Assembly: GCF_030406325.1 (NCBI RefSeq)
Contig: NZ_JAUEQY010000006.1
Span: 310,001-374,000 of the forward strand
Source: Actinomadura sp. DC4
GTDB taxonomy: Bacteria > Actinomycetota > Actinomycetes > Streptosporangiales > Streptosporangiaceae
Direction of reading: 5' to 3'
Length of the DNA stretch: 64,000 nucleotides
The notes beneath the pieces are model-generated. The model searched no databases and was not told the origin of the DNA. It was given only the letters and a program-made list of their open reading frames with translations. Shown here in pieces: positions 8,441-17,512 of the stretch. Both the position numbers and the translations under genes were made by a program. Every line of letters starts with the position of its first letter. Position 1 is the stretch's first letter.

Positions 8441-9378
8441 GGCCTGTCGCAAAGTCCCCGTCCGTAGCGAGGTGGCGCCTCACAAGGCGGGCGAAGGTGG
8501 CAGCCTGGGTGGACCGGGAACAACGCCACGAGGCGCCGCGCGGCAGGACAGCGGGAATCCGGCGCGCGATATCGGCGCGCTGCGGTCGCGAACAACGAAC
8601 ACGTCACCGCCGCGAATCATCCCCGCGGCCGGCAAGCGGCCCCTCTCCCCACCGGGGGCTCCGGCGCACTACGGTTCGCGAACAACGAACACGTCACCGG
8701 CGCGATTCATCACGCGGCCGGCAAGCGGCCCCCTCCCTACCGGCGGCTTCGGCGCCGCGCTCGGCCGGCCGCATATCCGGCTGCCGGCCGAGTTCGACGA
8801 CCCCGCCTCACACGGCGGACAAAGAGACGCGGCCTGGTCAGCCGCCTCCTGGTGGGCCTGGCACGCACCGGCGCCGGCTTCGACATCGCCCTACGCGCAG
8901 AGCTCCTCTGAGGAATCGGTCCGCAATGCGGTCGGCAGGTCGGGAGTTCATGCTGCACAAGCGGGTCGCCAAACGCGTGCAGGCTCGGCGTCGGCGACAG
9001 GCCGAGCGCGTGCTCGATCCGACGACGCCGCGAGGCACTGGCCCGACAGCGGGACTCTAGCCAGGCGATCTCCGGCGGGGCGGGGGGAGAGAAGTCACGG
9101 CCGTCCGAGGCGTTTCACACCCACGCCGTACGCCTCGCCGCAGCCGACCTCGTACCCACCCCGACGTCGATCGCCCCGTCGACGGTGACCGGTACGTAGA
9201 CGTCGATCACTCCCGTCAGCAGGGTTCGGTACGCGGGTGGCGGCAGGTGCCCTGGAGTCTGTCGCGCACTCCCCGTCCGCGGCGAGCGGCGTCCAGCAGG
9301 TGCCCCGAGCGCAGGCGGCCTGGCCGGCCGTCGGCTGAGAGAACAACGCGCCCCACAGCGGAACCGCGAAGACGCGGC
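8441..9378. other. Decayed, repeat-bearing intergenic region
   Basis: No intact gene in about 940 bases. Scraps that look protein-derived are SRLLVGLARTGAGFDIALRA ending at a stop near 8910, and EFMLHKRVAKRVQARRRRQA near 8945-9005, neither with a start or a recognisable family. It also contains a two-copy 90-bp repeat (8586-8755). The 9100-9378 part, downstream of hutI, shows no supported gene. Confidence 0.5.
8586..8755. repeat. Tandem direct repeat, two ~80-bp copies, 90-bp period
   Basis: Copy 1 (8586-8667) and copy 2 (8676-8755) both open TCGCGAACAACGAACACGTC and share GCGGCCGGCAAGCGGCCCC. Copy 2 differs by a few substitutions and single-base indels. The spacer is 8 bases. Neither copy encodes a recognised product. 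Two copies only, so not a CRISPR array. Confidence 0.75.
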
Positions 9379-10590
9379 CTATGGCTGGACCGGAACGCCG
9401 CCGCGCCACACGCGCTGGGCGCGGAGGCCGAAGGCCCATGCGAAGGCGCCCTCGTGGTCGGCGTCCCACAGGACCATGTCGGCGTACATGCCCGGTGCCA
9501 GAGCGCCGCGGTCGGAGACGCGCAGAGCCGCCGCGCCACCGAGTGTCGCCGCCCGCAGTGCCTCGTTGACCGACAGCCCGAACATCGCCACCGACAGGCC
9601 CACGACCAGCGGCATCGACGTGATGCCGCACTGGCCCGGGTTGTGGTCGGTGCCGAGGGCGAGTGTGACGCCGCGGTCGAGCAGTGCGCGTACCGGCGGC
9701 GTGCGGCCGTTGTGCAGGGCGCTGCCCGGGCAGATCACCGCGGCGACGCCGCCGTGGTGGAGGGCCTTGATGTCGTCCTCATTGGCCTCGGTGAGCAGGT
9801 CGGCGGACGCGCAGCCGACCTCGGCGGCGACCTGGGCCGCGCCGACGCGCTCGTTGGCGCACGCGTGCAGCCGGGCCTTGAGGCCGACGCGCTGGCCGGT
9901 CATCAGCAGGACGCGAGCCTCGTCCGGAGTGAAGTGGCCCTCGTCGCAGTAGACGTCGATGCTGTCGGCGCCCGCGGCGGCGGCGTCGCCGGCCCAGAGG
10001 CGTACGGCCTCGATGTAGTCGCGGCGGCGGCCGAAGTATTCGGGCGGGAGGACGTGCGCGGCGAGGAAGGTCGCGTGGATGCGCGGCATCGACGGCTCGT
10101 CCTCGAGCGAGCGGAGCATCCGGATGTCGGCCAGCTCACCGTCGCGGGTGAGGTGGTAGCCGGTCTTCGCCTCGATCGTGGTGGTGCCGCCGCAGATCCA
10201 CTGCCGCAGCCGCTCACGGACGTTGTTGCACAGGGTCCAGGGGTCGGTGCCACGGGTCACGGTCACCGTGGACGCCACGCCGCCGCCCGCAGCGACGATC
10301 TCGTTGTTGGTCGAGCCGCTCGTGCGCATGGCGAGTTCGGCCCAGCGGTTGCCCGCGTAGACCGGATGGGAGTGGGCGTCGATCAGGCCGGGTGTGACCA
10401 GCCCGCCGCCGAGGTTCTCCACGTGGTCGACGTCGACGATGTCGTCGATGACGCCGGGGACGCTCTGTGGGAGGTCCGATGCCGGTCCGGCCCAGACGAT
10501 GCGATCGTCGTGTACGAGGATCGCGGCGTTGCTGCACACGTCCGCACCGGTCCACAACCGACCGATGTTCGTCAGCAAACGTACGGTCAT
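9379..10590 (-). CDS. hutI: Imidazolonepropionase (HutI-type amidohydrolase)
   Basis: 403 aa. HutI hydrolyses 4-imidazolone-5-propanoate to N-formimidoyl-glutamate in histidine breakdown. The metal motif is DAHSHPVYAG (His73, His75). It is followed by EIVAAGGGVASTV, GGTTTIEAKTGYHL (family K-S-G-Y), ATFLAAHVLPPEY, DVYCDEGHF (DVFCE in classical HutI), HACANE and GTDHNPGQ. Length is normal. GGTGAC lies just upstream of the ATG. No other hut gene is present, so it either works with hut genes elsewhere or acts on a related substrate. The YCD and KTG variants make a somewhat divergent HutI-like enzyme possible. Confidence 0.8.
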   Translation of the reverse strand: MTVRLLTNIGRLWTGADVCSNAAILVHDDRIVWAGPASDLPQSVPGVIDDIVDVDHVENLGGGLVTPGLIDAHSHPVYAGNRWAELAMRTSGSTNNEIVAAGGGVASTVTVTRGTDPWTLCNNVRERLRQWICGGTTTIEAKTGYHLTRDGELADIRMLRSLEDEPSMPRIHATFLAAHVLPPEYFGRRRDYIEAVRLWAGDAAAAGADSIDVYCDEGHFTPDEARVLLMTGQRVGLKARLHACANERVGAAQVAAEVGCASADLLTEANEDDIKALHHGGVAAVICPGSALHNGRTPPVRALLDRGVTLALGTDHNPGQCGITSMPLVVGLSVAMFGLSVNEALRAATLGGAAALRVSDRGALAPGMYADMVLWDADHEGAFAWAFGLRAQRVWRGGVPVQP

Positions 10591-10940
10591 TGCGTCACCG
10601 CCCGACTTTGCGATCGCGCGCCGGTGAAGGGTGTCCGGACGCCATGCAGCGGGTCACCTGCTCTCGCTCGACTGACGCCGGCAACGCTGCCGACGGACCC
10701 AAGTGCGGTTAAGGAGATGGTCAGACGACCATCCGGAGCAACGAACCCGGAAATCTCGGTTTCGTCACGGTAGTGCACCGACGCCCCCCTGTACAGCCTT
10801 TGACCGGTTAACCAAACCCTCAACCGCCCCAACGGCCGACTGCTACAGGCGCTTTGACGATACCTCAGAAAGGCCCCGAGGACGGCGGGTACCAGAAAGG
10901 CGACCGGGGCCGAACACGTCGGCCCCGGCCGGGGACGTTC
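10591..10940. other. Intergenic region between hutI and hflX
   Basis: About 350 bases holding the hutI promoter side and the hflX terminator hairpin at 10904-10928. A short minus-strand open frame (10587-10832) has no recognisable homology and no good ribosome site. I see no other gene. Confidence 0.45.
10904..10928 (-). terminator. hflX terminator hairpin
   Basis: CCGGGGCCGA at 10904-10913 pairs perfectly with TCGGCCCCGG at 10919-10928 across a 5-base loop. It begins 12 bases past the hflX stop. No T-run is present. Confidence 0.7.
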
Positions 10941-12344
10941 TCACACCTGTGCGGAGGCGTACGGCTCCAGCTCGGCCGCCATCCGCTCCGGAACCCGCGC
11001 GTGCAGCGCGGTGCCCTCGGCGGTGTGCTCCTGAGAGAGCACCTCTCCCAGATCGTGTACGCGCGCGACCAGGTCACCCCGGTCGTACGGCACCAGGACG
11101 TGCAGCTCACGCTCGGCGCGCGGGAGGCCGTCCTCGATCGCCTGGAGCAGCTCCTCCATGCCGGCGCCGGTGCGCGCCGAGACGACGACGCTGTGCGGCT
11201 CCTGGCGGCGCAGCCGCGCGATCGCCATCTCGTCGGCGAGGTCGGCCTTGTTGATGACGATCAGCTCGGGCACGTCGGCGCCGCCGACGTCGCGCAGCAC
11301 CTCGCGTACGGCGGCGATCTGGGCCTCCGGGTCGGCGTCGGAGCCGTCGACCACGTGGAGGATCAGGTCGGCGTCGGTGACCTCCTCCAGCGTCGAGCGG
11401 AACGCCTCGACGAGCTGGTGTGGCAGGTGCCGGACGAAACCGACGGTGTCGGCGAGCGTGATGGCGCGCCCGTTCGGCGTCTGCGCGCGGCGGATCGTCG
11501 GGTCGAGGGTGGCGAACAGGGCGTTCTCCACCAGCACTCCCGCGCCCGTGAGGCGGTTGAGCAGGCTCGACTTGCCGGCGTTGGTGTAGCCGGCGATCGC
11601 GACGGCGGGCACCGCGCGGGTGCGCCGCTGGGACCGCTTGGTGTCGCGCGCCTTGCCCATCTCGCCGATCTGGCGGCGGAGCTTGGCCATGCGGGTGCGG
11701 ATGCGCCGGCGGTCCAGCTCGATCTTGGTCTCACCGGGGCCGCGGCCGCCGATGCCCACGCCGCCGGCGGCACGGCCGCCGACCTGACGGGACAGGTTGC
11801 CGCCCCAGCCGCGCAGGCGCGGCATCAGGTATTCGAGCTGCGCCAGCTCCACCTGGGCCTTGCCCTCGCGGCTGCTGGCGTGCTGGGCGAAGATGTCCAG
11901 GATCAGGGCCGTACGGTCGATGACCTTGACCTGGACGATCTCCTCCAGGCGGCGCAGCTGGCTCGGGGCCAGCTCTCCGTCGCAGATCACGGTGTCGGCG
12001 CCCGAGGAGATGACGACGTCGCGCAGCTCCAGCGCCTTGCCGGAACCGACGTAGGTCGCCGGGTCGGGCCGCGAACGCCGCTGCATCAGGCCTTCGAGGA
12101 TCTCCGAACCGGCGGTCTCGGCGAGGAGCGCGAGCTCGCGCAGGGAGTTTTCGGCGTGGGCCTCGTCGCCCTCGGTCCAGACGCCGATGAGGACGACGCG
12201 TTCGAGCCGCAGGGCCCGGTACTCGACCTCGGTGACGTCGCGGAGCTCGGTGGACAGCCCCGCGACCCGCCGCAGTGCCTGGCGGTCCTCGAGGTCGAGC
12301 TCACCGGTCAGCGGCTCTGGCTCTTCGTAGGAAAAAGTAGACAT
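10941..12344 (-). CDS. hflX: Ribosome-associated GTPase HflX
   Basis: 467 aa from the ATG at 12344; the open frame extends 23 codons further upstream without a better site. HflX binds the large ribosomal subunit and splits stalled ribosomes. The N-terminal HflX domain (about 1-200) includes DPATYVGSGKALEL and GWGGNLSRQVGGRAAGGVGIGGRGPGE in separate blocks. The GTPase domain carries G1 GYTNAGKSS, G3 DTVGF and G4 NKAD. A short C-terminal domain follows. In many actinomycetes hflX lies close to dapF; here dapF is about 27 kb away on the same strand. A hairpin terminator follows directly. Confidence 0.93.
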   Translation of the reverse strand: MSTFSYEEPEPLTGELDLEDRQALRRVAGLSTELRDVTEVEYRALRLERVVLIGVWTEGDEAHAENSLRELALLAETAGSEILEGLMQRRSRPDPATYVGSGKALELRDVVISSGADTVICDGELAPSQLRRLEEIVQVKVIDRTALILDIFAQHASSREGKAQVELAQLEYLMPRLRGWGGNLSRQVGGRAAGGVGIGGRGPGETKIELDRRRIRTRMAKLRRQIGEMGKARDTKRSQRRTRAVPAVAIAGYTNAGKSSLLNRLTGAGVLVENALFATLDPTIRRAQTPNGRAITLADTVGFVRHLPHQLVEAFRSTLEEVTDADLILHVVDGSDADPEAQIAAVREVLRDVGGADVPELIVINKADLADEMAIARLRRQEPHSVVVSARTGAGMEELLQAIEDGLPRAERELHVLVPYDRGDLVARVHDLGEVLSQEHTAEGTALHARVPERMAAELEPYASAQV

Positions 12345-12502
12345 CTTCCCCCATGTCAACGCCGGAACATCCCCGGATCTTCCTTGATGCTGCCACGAGT
12401 GGCCGATTCGCACACCTCGATATCCGTACGGGGCACCGGACCTGGACGGGGGTAAGGGGAAGGCGGACCCCGCTTTGACCGGTCCGCGAACACGTTATTA
12501 GT

Positions 12503-12540
12503 CTTTCCGCTAAGCAGAAGTGGTTTTTCGCTATACGAAA
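12503..12540. promoter_or_regulatory. Palindromic sites upstream of aceB
   Basis: TTTCG-CTATA-CGAAA (12526-12540) is a perfect 5-bp inverted repeat ending 10 bases before the aceB ATG. An imperfect one, TTTCCGCTAAGCAGAA, sits just upstream (12504-12519). Position and form suit an IclR/AllR-type repressor of glyoxylate metabolism, but no such regulator is encoded nearby, so the identity is a guess. Confidence 0.45.
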
Positions 12541-12550
12541 GGGCAGGTAC

Positions 12551-14152
12551 ATGGCTGGACCCGCAGGCGTGGAGTTGACCGGCCCCGTCGAGGGGCGTTT
12601 CGAGGAGATCCTCACGCCCGATGCGCTGGGCTTCCTCGCCGCCCTCCAGCGCGAGTTCGGCGCCCGGCGGCGTGAGCTGCTCGGCCTGCGCGCCGAACGG
12701 CAGGAGGAGCTGGCCCAGGGCGGCACGCTGGAGTTCCCGGCGGACAGCGCCGACGTGCGCCACGACGACACCTGGCGGGTGGCCGACCCGGCCCCCGGCC
12801 TGGAGGACCGCCGCGTCGAGATCACCGGCCCGACCGACCAGAAGATGACGATCAACGCGCTCAACTCCGGCGCCAAGGTCTGGCTCGCCGACTTCGAGGA
12901 CGCGAACACCCCGACCTGGGAGAACATGGTCGGCGGCCAGCTCAACCTGCGCGACGCCCTCGACCGGCGGCTCGACTTCGAGACCGGCGGCAAGTCGTAC
13001 GCGCTCAAGCCGGACGAGGAGCTCGCCACCATCGTCGTGCGCCCGCGCGGCTGGCACCTGGAGGAGAAGCACGTCCTCGTGGACGGCGACCGCATGTCGG
13101 CCTCGCTGTTCGACTTCGGCCTCTACTTCTTCCACTGCGCGCGCCGCCAGCTCGACAAGGGCAAGGGACCGTACTTCTACCTTCCGAAGATCGAGAGCCG
13201 TCACGAGGCCCGTCTCTGGAACGACGTCTTCAACCTCGCCCAGGACCTCCTGGAGATCCCGCGCGGCACGATCCGCGCGACCGTGCTGATCGAGACCATC
13301 CCGGCCGCGTTCGAGATGGAGGAGATCCTGTACGAGCTGCGCGACCACTCCGCGGGGCTCAACGCCGGCCGGTGGGACTACCTCTTCTCGGTGATCAAGA
13401 AGTTCCGCTCGCGCGGGCGACAGTTCCTGCTGCCCGAGCGGAACGCGATCACGATGACCGCGCCGTTCATGCGCGCGTACACCGAGCTTCTCGTGCGCAC
13501 CTGCCACAAGCGTGGCGCCCACGCGATCGGCGGCATGGCCGCGTTCATCCCCTCGCGGCGCGACGAAGAGGTCAACAAGGCCGCCTTCGAGAAGGTGCGG
13601 GCGGACAAGACCCGTGAGTCCGAGGACGGCTTCGACGGGTCCTGGGTCGCCCACCCCGGCATGGTGGACATCTGCCGCGAGATCTTCGACGGCGTTCTCG
13701 GCGACCGGCCGAACCAGCGCGACCGGCTCCGTGAGGACGTGTCGGTGTCCGCCTCGGACCTGCTGGCGGTCGACAAGACCCCCGGTGAGATCACCGAGGC
13801 GGGCCTGCGCAACAACATCAGCGTCGGTCTGCAGTACATCGCCACCTGGCTGGGCGGCAACGGGGCGGTGGGGATCTTCAACCTGATGGAGGACGCCGCG
13901 ACCGCCGAGATCGCCCGCTCGCAGGTGTGGCAGTGGATCCACAACGACGTCGAGCTGGCCGACGGCCCGAAGGTCACCCCCGACCTGGTCGAGCGGCTCA
14001 TCGACGAGGAGCTCGGCAAGATCCGCGAGTCCTACGGCGACGCCTTCGACGAGAAGCGGTTCGCCGACGCCGTGTCGCTGTTCAAGGAGGTCGCGCTCGC
14101 CGATGACTACGCCGACTTCCTCACCGTGCCCGCCTACGAGCGGATGCTCTGA
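12551..14152 (+). CDS. aceB: Malate synthase A
   Basis: 533 aa, the usual length for malate synthase A. It condenses glyoxylate with acetyl-CoA to malate. Recognisable blocks: [19 protein letters not shown], the active-site segment [47 protein letters not shown], and [20 protein letters not shown] with QVWQWI. The gene lies upstream of glcDEF, which makes glyoxylate, with one inverted gene between, so it most likely handles glycolate-derived glyoxylate. No isocitrate lyase is in the window. Two palindromes precede it and suggest repression. Confidence 0.95.
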   Translation: MAGPAGVELTGPVEGRFEEILTPDALGFLAALQREFGARRRELLGLRAERQEELAQGGTLEFPADSADVRHDDTWRVADPAPGLEDRRVEITGPTDQKMTINALNSGAKVWLADFEDANTPTWENMVGGQLNLRDALDRRLDFETGGKSYALKPDEELATIVVRPRGWHLEEKHVLVDGDRMSASLFDFGLYFFHCARRQLDKGKGPYFYLPKIESRHEARLWNDVFNLAQDLLEIPRGTIRATVLIETIPAAFEMEEILYELRDHSAGLNAGRWDYLFSVIKKFRSRGRQFLLPERNAITMTAPFMRAYTELLVRTCHKRGAHAIGGMAAFIPSRRDEEVNKAAFEKVRADKTRESEDGFDGSWVAHPGMVDICREIFDGVLGDRPNQRDRLREDVSVSASDLLAVDKTPGEITEAGLRNNISVGLQYIATWLGGNGAVGIFNLMEDAATAEIARSQVWQWIHNDVELADGPKVTPDLVERLIDEELGKIRESYGDAFDEKRFADAVSLFKEVALADDYADFLTVPAYERML

Positions 14153-14156
14153 CCGC

Positions 14157-14792
14157 TCAGATCGCGATCGGCAGGGTCTCGATCCAGCAGTCCGGCACCC
14201 GCGGGGCGATCCGCGCGCAGGCCTCCTCGGCGTCCGCGCGGGACAGGAACACCCCGGTGCCCGACTCGCTGCCGAGCCGCGGCCCGGTCATGACGACGTA
14301 GACCATGCGGTACGTCTCGCGCCGCGGCCGATCGCCGTCCTCGGAGGTGCCGAGGGCGGCGATCAGGTCGCGGCCGGAGGCGATGTTGAAGCCCGCGCCG
14401 GCGCCGCCCAGCGGCTGGGTCGGCCAGGCGTAGGCGTCGCCGGCGTCGAAGAAGCTGTGCCGGGTGGGCTCCAGGACGCCCTCCTGCCAGCCGACCGCCG
14501 CGGCGACGACGTGGTCGGTACGCCCCTCGGTCTCCAGCAGGAAGACGCGCCGCCCGCCGATCCGCTCCGCCTCCTCGGCGGTCGCGCACCTGATCACCAG
14601 CCGGTCGAGCCCGTCGCGGATCTTGACGGCCTCGACCGGCTGGAACAGCAGGTCCACCGTCGTCTCGCCGGTGCTGCGCAGGAGCAGCCGGCCGCCGGCG
14701 TACGCCCACAGGGCGAACCGGCGGTCGCTGCGGAAGATCTCCGTGCCGGGGATGAGCCGGTCGTCCGTGTCAAGCCAGGCGTTCGAGTTCAC
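14157..14792 (-). CDS. Conserved hypothetical protein
   Basis: 211 aa, GTG start with only a weak ribosome site. Mixed alpha/beta soluble protein without signal peptide or membrane helix. Features include RFALWAYAGGRLLLRSTGETTVDLLFQPVEAVKI, a hydrophobic strand RRVFLLETEGRTDHVVAAAVGW and ETYRMVYVVMTGPRLGSESGTGVFLS. The last looks like a plausible ligand-binding beta-hairpin. I do not recognise the family. It converges on aceB with a four-base gap and has its back to glcD, so it may share a divergent promoter with glcDEF. A role in glycolate metabolism is possible but unproven. Confidence 0.7.
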   Translation of the reverse strand: MNSNAWLDTDDRLIPGTEIFRSDRRFALWAYAGGRLLLRSTGETTVDLLFQPVEAVKIRDGLDRLVIRCATAEEAERIGGRRVFLLETEGRTDHVVAAAVGWQEGVLEPTRHSFFDAGDAYAWPTQPLGGAGAGFNIASGRDLIAALGTSEDGDRPRRETYRMVYVVMTGPRLGSESGTGVFLSRADAEEACARIAPRVPDCWIETLPIAI

Positions 14793-14897
14793 CAGCGCAG
14801 GATTCCGGTCCGCCCTTCAGCAGGTCAACGCCTTGCCCGGAGGTGCCAGGTCACGCCTTGATTCCGACTAGTTTGGATCTGTCCAGAAAGGTCAAGG

Positions 14898-16352
14898 ATG
14901 GGTGTTGTGACAGCAGGGCTCGACGGGCTCGCGGAGCGACTCAAGGTCATCACCGGAGCGAAGAACGTCATCACCGACCCCGCCGAACTCCGCACGTACG
15001 AGTGCGACGGACTGACCTACCACCGGGCGACGCCGGGCGTGGTGGTCCTGCCCGACGGCGCCGAGCAGATCGCCGAGATCGTACGGGCCTGCACCGCCGA
15101 GAACGTCCCGTTCATCGCGCGCGGCTCCGGCACCGGCCTGTCCGGGGGAGCGCTCCCCCGCACCGACGGGGTGCTGATCGTCACCTCGCGCATGCGCCGC
15201 ATCCTGGAGATCGACGTCGACGACGAGCGCGCGGTCGTCGAGCCGGGCGTGATCAACCTCGACGTCTCCAAGGCCGCGCGGCCGCACGGCTACTACTACG
15301 CGCCGGACCCCTCCAGCCAGCAGATCTGCTCCATCGGCGGCAACGTCGCGGAGAACTCCGGCGGCGCGCACTGCCTGAAGTACGGCTTCACCGTCAACCA
15401 CGTCGTGGCCTGCGAGATCGTCACGCCCGACGGCGACATCGTGGAGCTCACCGAGGGGCCCGGCTACGACCTGCTCGGCGCGTTCGTGGGCTCGGAGGGC
15501 ACGCTCGGCATCGCCACCAAGATCACCGTACGGCTGACGCGGGTGCCGGAGGCCGTCGAGACGCTGCTCGCGGCGTTCACCTCGATCGAGCAGGCGGGCG
15601 AGGCGGTTTCGGCGATCATCGCGGCCGGTGTCGTGCCCGCCGCGATCGAGATGATGGACGCCCTGTCGATCGAGGCCGCCGAGGCCGCGGTGCGCTGTGA
15701 GTACCCCGCGGGCGCCGGCGCGGTCCTCGTGGTCGAGCTGGACGGCCCCGCCGCCGAGGTCGAACGCCAGTTCGCGCAGGCCAAGGAGTTGTGCGGCGAC
15801 GCGTTCGAGATCCGGGTGGCCGCCGACGACATCGAGCGGGCGCTGATCTGGCGCGGCCGCAAGTCCGCGTTCGCCGCGGTGGGGCGGATCAGCCCCGACT
15901 ACATCGTCCAGGACGGCGTGATCCCCCGTACGGCGCTGCCCGAGGTGCTGGCCCGCATCGACGAGCTGTCCGGCGACAGCGGCGTCCGCGTCGCCAACGT
16001 CTTCCACGCCGGCGACGGCAACCTGCACCCGCTGGTGCTGTTCGACGACGCCGTCCCGGGCGCGGGCGAGCGCGCCGAGCTCGTGTCGGCGAAGATCCTC
16101 GACCTGTGCATCGAACACGGCGGGTCGATCACCGGCGAGCACGGCGTGGGCGTCGACAAGGCCAAGCACATGCCCCGGATGTTCACCGAGGAGGACCTGG
16201 ACACCATGCAGATGGTCCGGTGCGCCTTCGACCCGGACGGATTGTGCAACCCCGGCAAGGTGTATCCCACCCCGCGGCTGTGCGGCGAGGTGCCGGGGCG
16301 GCGTACGAAGGTCCACCCGCTCGTGGAGAGCGGAAAGGCGGACCTGTTCTGA
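14898..16352 (+). CDS. glcD: Glycolate oxidase subunit GlcD (FAD-binding)
   Basis: 484 aa. Catalytic flavoprotein subunit of glycolate dehydrogenase (glycolate to glyoxylate), of the VAO/PCMH FAD family. The FAD pyrophosphate-binding segment is VPFIARGSGTGLSGGALP. QICSIGGNVAENSGGAHCLKYG and LGAFVGSEGTLGI complete the FAD_binding_4 domain (about 40-220). The C-terminal FAD-oxidase_C domain contains VANVFHAGDGNLHPL and GSITGEHGVGVDK. It overlaps glcE by one base (TGATG) and heads glcDEF plus permease. D-lactate is an alternative substrate for this family, but the three-subunit layout and nearby aceB favour glycolate. Confidence 0.92.
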   Translation: MGVVTAGLDGLAERLKVITGAKNVITDPAELRTYECDGLTYHRATPGVVVLPDGAEQIAEIVRACTAENVPFIARGSGTGLSGGALPRTDGVLIVTSRMRRILEIDVDDERAVVEPGVINLDVSKAARPHGYYYAPDPSSQQICSIGGNVAENSGGAHCLKYGFTVNHVVACEIVTPDGDIVELTEGPGYDLLGAFVGSEGTLGIATKITVRLTRVPEAVETLLAAFTSIEQAGEAVSAIIAAGVVPAAIEMMDALSIEAAEAAVRCEYPAGAGAVLVVELDGPAAEVERQFAQAKELCGDAFEIRVAADDIERALIWRGRKSAFAAVGRISPDYIVQDGVIPRTALPEVLARIDELSGDSGVRVANVFHAGDGNLHPLVLFDDAVPGAGERAELVSAKILDLCIEHGGSITGEHGVGVDKAKHMPRMFTEEDLDTMQMVRCAFDPDGLCNPGKVYPTPRLCGEVPGRRTKVHPLVESGKADLF

Positions 16353-17512
16353 TGGCCTCTCCCCTCGACACCCTCGCGAAGGCGTGCGACGCGCGTCCCG
16401 CCGAACCCGAAGACGCGATCCAGGGGATCGCCGCCTCCTACGTCGCCGCGCCGTCGACCGTGGCCGAGGCGAGCGACCTGCTGCGCGCCGCCGCCGAGCA
16501 CGAGCTGACCATCGTGCCGCGCGGCGCCGCCACCAAGCTGCACTGGGGCGCCCCGCCCGAGCGCTGCGACCTGATCGTCGACACGCGGCGGCTCGCCCGG
16601 GTGATCGAGCACGTGGCGGGCGACCTCGTCGTCAAGGCCGAGGCGGGCCTTCCTCTCGACGACCTGCAGGAGGTCCTCGCGGACAGCCGGCAGCAGCTCG
16701 CGCTGGACGGCCTCGTGCCGGGCGCGACGGTCGGCGGCGCGGTCGCCGCCGCGACCGCGGGCCCACGGCGGCTGCTCTACGGTTCGGCCCGCGACCTGCT
16801 CATCGGCATCACGGTCGTGCGCGCGGACGGCGTCGTCGCGCACGCCGGCGGCAAGGTGGTCAAGAACGTCGCGGGCTATGACCTCGGCAAGCTCTACACC
16901 GGGTCGCGCGGCACCCTCGGCCTGATCACCGAGGCGGCGTTCCGCCTGCACCCGCTGCCGCAGGCGAGCGCGTACGTCACCGCGACCGCCGGGGACGCCG
17001 CGCAGGCACTGGAGCTGACGCGCGCGCTGCTGCGCTCGCCGCTCGTACCGGCCGCGATCGAGGTCGACGGGCCGGGTCCGATCAACGTCACCGTCCTGCT
17101 CGAAGGGGTCGCCGAGGCGGTGCCCCATCGTGCGGAGGCGGCGCGGGAGCTCATCGGCGGCGAGATCACCGACGCGCCGCCCGCCTGGTGGGGACGGCTG
17201 CCCGAAGGAGACGTCCTCGCCGAGGTGCGCGCGGCCCCGTCCCGGCTTCCCGCGATCTTCGACTCGGAGCCCGGGCACGTCCGCGGCTCGGCCGGGCGCG
17301 GCGTCTGGCACGTCACGCTGCCCGTGGACGGCGCGGAGGAGGCTCTTACGCGGCTGCGGCGGCACGCCACCGCCGTCGTGCTCGCCGCGCCGGACGGCAC
17401 GGCGCTCGACCGATGGGGTCCGATCCCGGCCCTGCCGCTGATGCGGCGCGTGAAGGACCAGTTCGACCCCGGGCACCGCCTGTCGCCGGGACGTTTCGCG
17501 GGAGGGATCTGA
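16352..17512 (+). CDS. glcE: Glycolate oxidase subunit GlcE
   Basis: 386 aa. Second FAD_binding_4 subunit of glycolate dehydrogenase. It resembles the GlcD N-terminal half, with TIVPRGAATKLHWGAPPE, LVPGATVGGAVAAATAGPRRL and GKVVKNVAGYDLGKLYTGSRGTLG in order. It lacks the long GlcD C-terminal catalytic part, as expected for GlcE. It starts within the glcD stop (TGATG) and its own stop overlaps the glcF start the same way, so all three are translationally coupled. Confidence 0.9.
   Translation: MASPLDTLAKACDARPAEPEDAIQGIAASYVAAPSTVAEASDLLRAAAEHELTIVPRGAATKLHWGAPPERCDLIVDTRRLARVIEHVAGDLVVKAEAGLPLDDLQEVLADSRQQLALDGLVPGATVGGAVAAATAGPRRLLYGSARDLLIGITVVRADGVVAHAGGKVVKNVAGYDLGKLYTGSRGTLGLITEAAFRLHPLPQASAYVTATAGDAAQALELTRALLRSPLVPAAIEVDGPGPINVTVLLEGVAEAVPHRAEAARELIGGEITDAPPAWWGRLPEGDVLAEVRAAPSRLPAIFDSEPGHVRGSAGRGVWHVTLPVDGAEEALTRLRRHATAVVLAAPDGTALDRWGPIPALPLMRRVKDQFDPGHRLSPGRFAGGI

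Noticed and set aside
8586-8755. Possible CRISPR-like repeats
   Set aside because: Only two copies of about 80 bp with an 8-base spacer and no cas genes.
9247-10773. Long rightward open frame opposite hutI
   Set aside because: A GC-rich shadow of hutI; its translation lacks domain signals while hutI has all family motifs.
14138-14158. GAGCGG/CCGCTC inverted repeat over the aceB stop
   Set aside because: Only a 6-bp stem with a 9-base loop; too weak to call a terminator.
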